Source of the DNA: Rhizobiales bacterium Ga0077537
Lineage (GTDB): Bacteria > Pseudomonadota > Alphaproteobacteria > Rhizobiales > Hyphomicrobiaceae
Reading direction: 5' to 3'
Length of the DNA stretch: 49,485 bases
NCBI GenBank assembly: GCA_001464955.1
Contig: LNEM01000013.1
Span: forward strand, 1 to 49,485
Positions 43,359-49,485 of this stretch are shown piece by piece. A model generated the notes under the pieces. The model made no database searches. It worked only from the letters and a program-made list of their open reading frames with translations, and was not told the DNA's origin. A program made the translations under genes and the position numbers. Every line of letters starts with the position of its first letter. Position 1 is the first letter of the stretch.

Positions 43359-45146
43359 TTATCGCTTCGTATAGACCCAGTACGTCCCGGTCGGCAGCCG
43401 GCGCTCCGAGTAGGCCTTCAGGCGCTCGCTCCACGGCCGCGTCCCCCGCTTCAGGAGGTGCGCGATATCCGTGAGGAGGTCCGTGTGCTCGGCGTAGCCC
43501 GAGTGATGCAGCGCCAGATAGCTCGTCGAGAGCGCCGAAATGTCGATGGTATCGACGCCAGGCACGATGATCGGCCCTTCCGGCGGCACGTCGCCCGCGC
43601 GCGGCTTGTTCCCCGCCACGATCCGCGAGGCCTTGAGGGCCTGGTCGTTGGCCGCCGCATAGAGCGTGATGCCTTTCGCCACGCCACTGATCTCGCGCGC
43701 CATGTTCTCGAACGCGTCACGGTCGACGTCGGGCGAGGCGAGGATGATCTGGTTGATCTTCGATACCGCGGGCGCCCGCAGCTTGAGCGTGCGCAGCACC
43801 TCGAGCAGCATCTGGTTGCCCATGCTGTGGGCGATGATGTTGATCGACGTGGCGCCGGTCTCGTTCTGCACCATCTCGAGGAACTGGTAGAGATACGGCT
43901 CCGCCTGCTTGGCGCTGTTCATGTCGTAGACGTATCCGGCGACTCCGCCCGCCGATGGCCAGCTGTAGGTGAACGAGGCGCCGTCGAACTGGAGATCGAA
44001 CGTGATCTGCGCCGTCCGGAACAGTGCGTCGTCGAAGCTCGTATTGTAGCCGTGCACGAACACGATGGCCTGGTTCCGGAACGTCGACGAGGCGCGCAAC
44101 CTCTCCTTGACGAGCGTGAGCAGCTCCGCCTTCGACAGCGTCCGGATCTGGCGCACCGTGAAGTGCTTGGCCGGATCTTCCTTCTCGAACTGGATCGTCC
44201 CGAGGTAGGGGACCGTCCAGGCGCGCGGCCGCTCGATGTTCGGAACCTTGTGGATGAGGGGCACGCTGACCAGCGCCTGCCCCAGCTCGAGACGGCGCGC
44301 GCGGTCGTTGGCGTAATTGAACCGCGGGCGCCCGTCGACGCGATTCCGGTCGGTGCCGTAGTAGACGGGAACGATGTGGAACTTGTCGTTGTTCTCGGTC
44401 GCCTTGGCGGCGGCGGCAGGGGAGCCGGACCCGACGATCGGGGGCGAAATGCCGCGCGTGGTCGGCGCCGGCGCGGGAGCGGCCGCAACAGGCGGATTGA
44501 CCGGGGTGATCGACCGCGTCGCGCCGGTCCGGGGTCTCGGCGGCGCAGCTTCGGGCTCGGCCTCGCCTCGCTGGGCTTCTGCGGTGGCGCGCTGGCGAGC
44601 CGTGAGCTCTTGTCGCCGGAGAGCCGCGAGGTGCTCTGCTTCGCGCCGTTGGGCCTCGGCATTCGCACGAGCGGCGCGCTCGGCTGAGGCAGACTGCCGT
44701 TCTTCCTGCTGTTGCCGCCGCTCAGCGTCCCTGCGTGCAGAATCAAATTCCGCGCGTCGCGCATCCTCGCGAGCCTTGCGCTCGCCGTCAGTGACGCCCG
44801 ATGAGCCCGGGGACTGCGGACGGGCCGCGACCACACCCCGCTTGTAGCCGATCACCGCGTCGGCGTCGGCGCGCGCTGTCCGCGTCGCACTGAACAGCGA
44901 GCAACGCGCAAGCTGGGGCGGCTCGTCCTTCGCCGGCATGTGCTCGAGCGCCACGCAGCGCTGGTCGCCGAGACAGCGCGTCTCGCACTGCTTGTAGGTG
45001 AGGCCCGTGAGGCGCGCATAAGCCGTGCCGCTGAGCGCCCGGCCTTCGATCTTCTCGATGTAGGGGGCGGAACTGACGGACGTCACGCCAGCCATGGCGA
45101 CGATCACGGCCGCAACGGCCGATCTCAGAGCCTGGATCCATGTCAT
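43359..45146 (-). CDS. Exported PAN domain-coiled coil-DUF900 alpha/beta hydrolase
   Basis: A 595-residue exported protein. Signal peptide 1-27 (ending VSSA), then a PAN/Apple-like domain at about 28-105 (YKQCETRCLGDQRCVALEH, with paired cysteines). Residues about 115-205 are a charged Arg/Glu/Gln/Ala coiled coil. After a Pro/Ala linker comes a DUF900 hydrolase (about 255-595): VPVYYGTDRNR, FVHGYNTSFDDA (about 365), nucleophile Ser in IIAHSMGNQ (about 440), and LASPDVDRDAF with the acidic residue; the final His is in LHHSGYAEHTD. DUF900 proteins are esterase-like but few have known substrates. GGGGA eight bases upstream supports 45146. It diverges from meaB. Confidence 0.82.
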   Translation of the reverse strand: MTWIQALRSAVAAVIVAMAGVTSVSSAPYIEKIEGRALSGTAYARLTGLTYKQCETRCLGDQRCVALEHMPAKDEPPQLARCSLFSATRTARADADAVIGYKRGVVAARPQSPGSSGVTDGERKAREDARRAEFDSARRDAERRQQQEERQSASAERAARANAEAQRREAEHLAALRRQELTARQRATAEAQRGEAEPEAAPPRPRTGATRSITPVNPPVAAAPAPAPTTRGISPPIVGSGSPAAAAKATENNDKFHIVPVYYGTDRNRVDGRPRFNYANDRARRLELGQALVSVPLIHKVPNIERPRAWTVPYLGTIQFEKEDPAKHFTVRQIRTLSKAELLTLVKERLRASSTFRNQAIVFVHGYNTSFDDALFRTAQITFDLQFDGASFTYSWPSAGGVAGYVYDMNSAKQAEPYLYQFLEMVQNETGATSINIIAHSMGNQMLLEVLRTLKLRAPAVSKINQIILASPDVDRDAFENMAREISGVAKGITLYAAANDQALKASRIVAGNKPRAGDVPPEGPIIVPGVDTIDISALSTSYLALHHSGYAEHTDLLTDIAHLLKRGTRPWSERLKAYSERRLPTGTYWVYTKR

Positions 45147-45330
45147 TCGGCTGTCCCCACTGTCAGCACATCGGAAATACTCAGTGTCGAGCTTGCAGCA
45201 GAACTATGGCACTGCCTTGACCTCGTGGCGTGACAGATGTTCAGCAGATGACCCGCTACCCACGGGTTTCTAGCGGGTCTTGATGTCGCTGCGCCTTGCC
45301 GGCCGCGTCGATCCCCAGCATTCTGTGCCG

Positions 45331-46383
45331 ATGAGATCCACCCTCGACATGACGCCGGATGCGAACCCCGCTTCGGCGGCCAGGACCCGGCCGGCGCTGG
45401 GGCTGCCAGAGCTCGCGACGGGCATCCGGTCCGGCAACCGCGCCATCCTCGCACAGGCGATCACGCTCGTGGAGAGTTCCCGCGGCGCCGATCAGGCGAA
45501 GGCGCGCCAGCTGGTGCAGGACCTTCTGCCCGAGACGGGCCGCGCCATCCGGCTCGGCATCACGGGGGTTCCGGGCGTCGGCAAATCGACCACCATCGAC
45601 CAGCTCGGCATGAACCTTATCGAGGCCGGTCATCGCGTCGCCGTGCTGGCCGTCGATCCGACGTCGCGCCGGACTGGCGGCTCGATCCTCGGCGACAAGA
45701 CGCGGATGCAACGCCTTGCCCAGAGCCCTGCGGCGTTCATCCGCCCCTCCCCGACGTCGGGGACGCTCGGCGGCGTGGCGCGCCGCACGCGGGAAACGAT
45801 GGCTCTCGTCGAGGCGGCCGGCTTCGACGTGGTGATCGTGGAGACGGTGGGCGTCGGCCAGTCCGAGACGGCCGTGGCCGAGATGGTCGACTTCTTCCTC
45901 GTCCTGTTGCTGGCCGGCGGCGGCGACGATCTGCAGGGCATCAAGAAGGGCATCATCGAACTCGCCGACATGATCGCCATCAACAAGGCCGATGGTGGCA
46001 ACGTCGACGCGGCGACCCGTGCGGCGGCCGAATATCAGGGCGCGCTCAACATCCTGACGCCTGCCTCTCCGAACTGGCAGCCTCCCGTGCTGACCGTCTC
46101 CGGACGCGACAATCGGGGGCTCGACGATCTCTGGCGCCGGATTGCCGACCATCGCCGCATCATGACCGCGACCGGCGAGTTGGCCGAGCGTCGCCGCCGG
46201 CAGGCGGTGACCTGGATGCGTGACATGCTGACGGATCGTCTCCTCGACATGGTGCGCGAGACGCCGGCCATGAAAGTCCGCGTCGCCGCCATCGAGGCCG
46301 ATGTCGCCGCTGGCAAGCTGGCGCCGAGCCTCGCCGTCGAAGAGATTCTCGCTGGCCTCGCCCAGGCGCGAGGGGCGTCGTGA
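45331..46383 (+). CDS. meaB: Methylmalonyl-CoA mutase-associated GTPase MeaB
   Basis: A 350-residue G3E-family GTPase that protects and reloads adenosylcobalamin in methylmalonyl-CoA mutase. Walker A GVPGVGKST (79-87), AVDPTSRRTGGSILGDKTRM, the switch segment VIVETVGVGQSE and INKADGG (base recognition) are intact, and the C-terminal dimerisation helices are present. The start is uncertain: ATG at 45331 is used; 45349 and an upstream ATG at 45283 are alternatives, none with a strong ribosome site. The mutase itself is not in the window. Its stop overlaps the start of the next gene (GTGA). Confidence 0.92.
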   Translation: MRSTLDMTPDANPASAARTRPALGLPELATGIRSGNRAILAQAITLVESSRGADQAKARQLVQDLLPETGRAIRLGITGVPGVGKSTTIDQLGMNLIEAGHRVAVLAVDPTSRRTGGSILGDKTRMQRLAQSPAAFIRPSPTSGTLGGVARRTRETMALVEAAGFDVVIVETVGVGQSETAVAEMVDFFLVLLLAGGGDDLQGIKKGIIELADMIAINKADGGNVDAATRAAAEYQGALNILTPASPNWQPPVLTVSGRDNRGLDDLWRRIADHRRIMTATGELAERRRRQAVTWMRDMLTDRLLDMVRETPAMKVRVAAIEADVAAGKLAPSLAVEEILAGLAQARGAS

Positions 46384-47099
46384 CGCGGCCGTCGGCGATC
46401 GCCCGCAGTGACCGGCCGGTGGTCCTGCTCACGGGGTTCGGCCCGTTCCCCGGCGTACCGGCGAATGCGACTTCGGTGCTTGTTCCTCAGATCGCCGAGG
46501 CAGCCCGTAAGGTCCTGCCCGGCGTGACGGTCGCCGACCTCATCCTGCCGACGGAATGGGAGGCGAGCCTCGCGCTTCTCGACGAGCACACCGGACGCCT
46601 CCGGCCGGTGGTGGCGCTCCACTTCGGTGTCGCGTCCCGCGCCTCCGGCTTCGAGATCGAGGTCCGCGGCCGCAACCTGTGCACGCTCGCCGAGGACGCC
46701 GCCGGCCGTTTGCCGTTCGACCGCTGCCTGTCGCGCGATGGCCCGGAGTTCCTCTCGGCCACTCTGCCGTCTGCGCACATCGTCCAGCGGCTTCGGCGTC
46801 TCGGCATCCCGAGCCGGATCTCGCGCGATGCGGGCGGATACCTCTGCAACGCGGTTCTCTACCGGTCTCTCGAGAACGCCCGCGCCTTCGGAGCGCCCGT
46901 CCGCACGGGGTTCGTGCATCTGCCGTCGACCTTGGTCGACGCCCGTCGCCCCTCGCGTGAGCCCGCCGGTTTCAGTCGTCTGAGCTGGCGGGACGTCGTC
47001 GATGGAGGCGTCGAAGTGCTCGCAGCCGCGCTGGGCCGCCCGCGACCTGTAGCCGTCGCCCGCCGTCCGGGCCGGCGAGGTGTGCAAGCGTCGGCCTAG
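46380..47099 (+). CDS. Pyroglutamyl-peptidase I-like protein (peptidase C15)
   Basis: A 239-residue member of the C15 family, which removes N-terminal pyroglutamate from peptides. LTGFGPFPGVPANAT (17-31) is the family opening; the predicted triad is Glu94 (FEIEVRGRN), Cys156 (AGGYLCNAVLY) and His180 (FVHLPST), all in the right order. The chain is about 25 residues longer than bacterial Pcp, with a basic tail. It starts at GTG 46380, overlapping the meaB stop, so the two are translated together. Its stop shares the CTAG palindrome with the opposing gene. Confidence 0.82.
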   Translation: MTRPSAIARSDRPVVLLTGFGPFPGVPANATSVLVPQIAEAARKVLPGVTVADLILPTEWEASLALLDEHTGRLRPVVALHFGVASRASGFEIEVRGRNLCTLAEDAAGRLPFDRCLSRDGPEFLSATLPSAHIVQRLRRLGIPSRISRDAGGYLCNAVLYRSLENARAFGAPVRTGFVHLPSTLVDARRPSREPAGFSRLSWRDVVDGGVEVLAAALGRPRPVAVARRPGRRGVQASA

Positions 47100-48406
47100 A
47101 ACGCGGGGACGCGCACGCCACCACCTCCGCCACCACCACCCGACGGGGCACGCCGCGCCGGCGCGGACGGCTCGCGTCTGCGGGGCGGCGGGTCTGACCG
47201 TGCCGGGCGTGGCTGGGCCCGCCGACGCGGCGGCTCGGCGCGCTCCGGCGGGGCCGGACGCTCGAAACGCGGTGGGACGACGGGCGCCGCGATCGTCGGG
47301 CGTGGCGCGGCGCAGACGGCGTCGCTGGTGCCGTCGAGCCATCGCGACCACGTCTCGAAATCACCCGGACCAGCCGTTTCGGGATCGAGTTGTGGCGTGG
47401 CGCGATAAACGCGTCGCAGTTCGGCGATACCGGAGGCCGCGTCGCCCGCCTCGCCGTTGGCCGGTCCGCCATGGCAGCGCCGCTCGATCAGGGCCTCCTG
47501 CAACCGCGTGACCAGAACCCGCCGACTGTCGGGGGACAGGCCACCGGGGCCCGCAGGAGCCGCCGCACCCGGCGGCAGCAGCCGTACCTGACCGTCGAGA
47601 CTGCTCAGGACGTAGGGAACTTCGGCGCCTTGCGTGCGCCGGAAGGTATCCCAGCGAATGCGGTCGGCCAGTTCCAGCCAACCCGCATCGCCACGCATCA
47701 GCTCCGCGATCAGCGCCTCCGAGAATGCGCCCTCGCTGCCGGGCGTCGGAAGCTGTCCGGGCACGGTCGCCGTCGCGACGAGGAACCCGGGCCGCCGCGT
47801 GAGTTCGCCGAGCGCAAGCCGCACGTCACTCTGGCCCGCGTTGACGGCCGAAGCGAGCGGCCCGTTCCGGACGCTCGCGTCGAGCAGGATGACGTTGCCG
47901 CGCTGCGCGACCATGGCGGCCATCACCTCGTCGAGGGCGAGCGATACGGCCGTGAGATCGGAGAGGTTCGCCGCGGTCCCGACGAGAAGCCGATTGCGCC
48001 CACCGATGCTGACTGCGGTTCCGCTGAAATAGACGATGGCGACGTCGGCCGACGCCGAGGCCACTCTGAATTGTCCCAACGCCACCTGAAGCGATCGAAC
48101 GTCCCCTGCCCCGGCGCGTGTCACCTGATAGTTGACCGCGCTGAGGGCGTCCGCCACCTGTTGCGAGCGGGTGGCCCCCTGCGGGGCCCCCGTGCCGTCG
48201 ATGACGAGCGCCACGTGCGACTGCGCGCGCGCTTCCACACGGCCGCCCATGATGAGGATCGCGAGCCCCACGAGGCAGGTGAGGGTCGCCCACGCGATGC
48301 GACGGGCTGATGCCGGGGCCATGGTCCGCCAGGTCCACCGGGCGTTGCGATCCACGGTCTGTGCGCTGGTTGTCACGGCACGAGTGCTTTCCATCGTCTG
48401 CATCAT
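47096..48406 (-). CDS. Caspase-like protein lacking both catalytic residues (pseudo-caspase)
   Basis: A 436-residue protein with a membrane anchor or signal at about 38-62 and a caspase-like fold at about 64-250. VAIVYFSGTAVSIGGRNRLLVG aligns with the catalytic His region of the protease at 22311 (FFFAGHGLQIGGENYLF), but His is Thr130. NVILLDASVRNG aligns with ILDACRNN, but Cys is Ser178. The domain therefore should not cleave peptides. The second half has a helical region (about 285-360) and a Pro/Arg-rich tail ending in eight glycines and VRVPAF. Start 48406 gives an ATGA overlap with the WD40 gene. Longer starts exist. It probably acts as a binding or scaffold partner. Confidence 0.72.
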   Translation of the reverse strand: MMQTMESTRAVTTSAQTVDRNARWTWRTMAPASARRIAWATLTCLVGLAILIMGGRVEARAQSHVALVIDGTGAPQGATRSQQVADALSAVNYQVTRAGAGDVRSLQVALGQFRVASASADVAIVYFSGTAVSIGGRNRLLVGTAANLSDLTAVSLALDEVMAAMVAQRGNVILLDASVRNGPLASAVNAGQSDVRLALGELTRRPGFLVATATVPGQLPTPGSEGAFSEALIAELMRGDAGWLELADRIRWDTFRRTQGAEVPYVLSSLDGQVRLLPPGAAAPAGPGGLSPDSRRVLVTRLQEALIERRCHGGPANGEAGDAASGIAELRRVYRATPQLDPETAGPGDFETWSRWLDGTSDAVCAAPRPTIAAPVVPPRFERPAPPERAEPPRRRAQPRPARSDPPPRRREPSAPARRAPSGGGGGGGGVRVPAF

Positions 48407-49485
48407 TGCACGCTTACCGCCCATTGCCGGATTGCGCCGTCGTCGCCGGCTGCCGCGAGTGTCGTGTTGCCGCCGATGAATGCGACGCTGCGGAGCGTGC
48501 CCGACGCGCCGGCGAGCCGCGCCACTCGCGCCCCCGTGGCCGTGCGCCAGACGTCGACCATGCCGGCGTCCCCACCCGTGGCGATGAGTGAGCCGTCGGC
48601 CGAGAAGGCGATCGTCCGGACGTGGCCGTCAGGAACGTCGAGGCGGCGGATTTCGCGGCGCGTCGCCACCGACCACACCCTGACCGTCCGGTCGGCGCTG
48701 GCGCTGACCAGCGTCTGCCCGTCCGGCGACACGGCGATCCCGTAGATCCAGTCCGTATGCCCGGCGAACTCGCCGGCTTCGCGCGTCACGCCTCCGTCGG
48801 CGGGCGTCCAGCCCTTGATCGTGTGCTGTCCGGGACCGTCGCTGACCGCAGCGAACACCGTCCTGCCGTCGGCGGTGAACTGGGCGCTCGTCACCTGGTA
48901 GGCCTTGCGCTTGCTGCTGGTCATCAGCGTCTGGCCGTCCTCGGGATTGAGGATGCGCCACGTCCCGTCGCTGTGCAGCGCGTTGATCCGGTTCTGGGTG
49001 CGATAGGAGAGGGCCACCACCGGCGTGCGCGGGCCCTGCACGGTGCGGAGCTGCGCGCCGTTGGCCGCGTCCCAGATGACGACGTCGCCGGTCCACGATC
49101 CGGTCGCGACCCGCTCCTCGCCCTGCCCCACGGCGAGCGCGGAGACGGCGCCCGCTTGCCGCTGCGCGAAGCCCGCGATCTGGTTGCTCGACGGATTCCA
49201 CAGACGGATCTGTCCGTCCATGCCACCGGCAAGAACCATCTCCCGGCTGACGGCGATCTTTTGCGCGAAGGCACCGGCCCCCGACTGCGGATCCGTGAAC
49301 GCGATCTGCCGGAGTGGTGCCACGCCAGAAAGCGCCGCAGCCGCGGCGGCGGCCCGCCTCTGCTGCTCGTCGGCCTGACGCTGGGCTTCGGCGCGCTGCC
49401 GGTCGGCTTCCTGCTGGCGCTGGAGGGCGGCGAGGCGCTCGGCCTCACGGCGCTGGGCCTCGGCGGCGGCGCGGTCGGCGTCCTC
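48403..49485 (-). CDS. WD40-repeat protein with coiled coil, C-terminal part
   Basis: The frame stays open to the window edge, so the start is missing; 360 codons are visible. The first 45 residues (AEAQRREAERLAALQRQQ and similar) are a charged coiled coil like the one in the protein at 43359. From there on a beta-propeller of about seven WD40-type repeats is seen: GQIRLWNPSS, GDVVIWDAANG, GTWRILNPEDG, HTIKGWTPADG, RTVRVWSVAT, GMVDVWRTATG and GAIRQWAVSVQ. HTDWIYGIAVSPDGQTLVSASADR is typical of the bacterial type. Many such genes encode a caspase domain N-terminal to the propeller; that part would be outside the window. It is translationally coupled to the pseudo-caspase downstream. Confidence 0.83.
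   Translation of the reverse strand, partial: EDADRAAAEAQRREAERLAALQRQQEADRQRAEAQRQADEQQRRAAAAAAALSGVAPLRQIAFTDPQSGAGAFAQKIAVSREMVLAGGMDGQIRLWNPSSNQIAGFAQRQAGAVSALAVGQGEERVATGSWTGDVVIWDAANGAQLRTVQGPRTPVVALSYRTQNRINALHSDGTWRILNPEDGQTLMTSSKRKAYQVTSAQFTADGRTVFAAVSDGPGQHTIKGWTPADGGVTREAGEFAGHTDWIYGIAVSPDGQTLVSASADRTVRVWSVATRREIRRLDVPDGHVRTIAFSADGSLIATGGDAGMVDVWRTATGARVARLAGASGTLRSVAFIGGNTTLAAAGDDGAIRQWAVSVQ

Overview
The window is GC-rich chromosomal DNA from an alphaproteobacterium, most likely Hyphomicrobiales. The support is the pstSCAB order with a long-leader PstC and a DUF3333-type PstA, an ftsK-lolA pair, a NadQ/NrtR-like regulator, and many exported caspase-like and DUF900 proteins of a kind common in that order. 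The genus cannot be named from sequence alone. I saw no rRNA, tRNA, insertion sequence, prophage gene or CRISPR array.

Layout. Positions 1-1206 hold the C-terminal end of a cadherin-like surface protein. Positions 1518-5300 hold a ferredoxin-type reductase facing a crotonase/acyl-CoA dehydrogenase pair. After an 829-base gap with an AT-rich core comes the most striking part, 6130-20811. It has a giant secreted DUF11-repeat protein, broken by one frameshift, followed 11 bases later by an outer-membrane beta-barrel protein. The giant gene contains ten tandem copies of a 438-base unit. Two adjacent copies have lost 30 and 20 bases at the same site, and the 20-base loss causes the frameshift. A hairpin and an unusual methyltransferase follow (20962-22296).

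Positions 22311-25766 (minus strand) are a compact run: a flavin-dependent acyl-CoA dehydrogenase-like monooxygenase, a CitE-like lyase and an exported caspase with SH3 and YARHG domains. Positions 25903-31205 are the high-affinity phosphate transporter pstSCAB, with hairpins in two of its junctions and no phoU or phoB next to pstB. Positions 31739-37657 hold lolA, ftsK, a DapC-like aminotransferase and a beta-lactamase-fold hydrolase. Positions 37787-43267 hold housekeeping and repair genes: a membrane protein, a YkgJ cysteine-cluster protein, an SDR, the DNA glycosylase tag, a YfbR-like HD phosphohydrolase, a NadQ-like regulator and a TIR-like protein.

Positions 43359-49485 hold an exported PAN/coiled-coil/DUF900 hydrolase, meaB coupled to a pyroglutamyl-peptidase homologue, and a pair on the minus strand: a WD40 protein running off the window edge, translationally coupled to a caspase-like protein that has lost both catalytic residues.

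The best candidates for something undescribed are the giant DUF11 protein with its barrel partner and variable repeat array, and the WD40/pseudo-caspase pair. Neither assignment goes beyond what domain patterns and gene order show.
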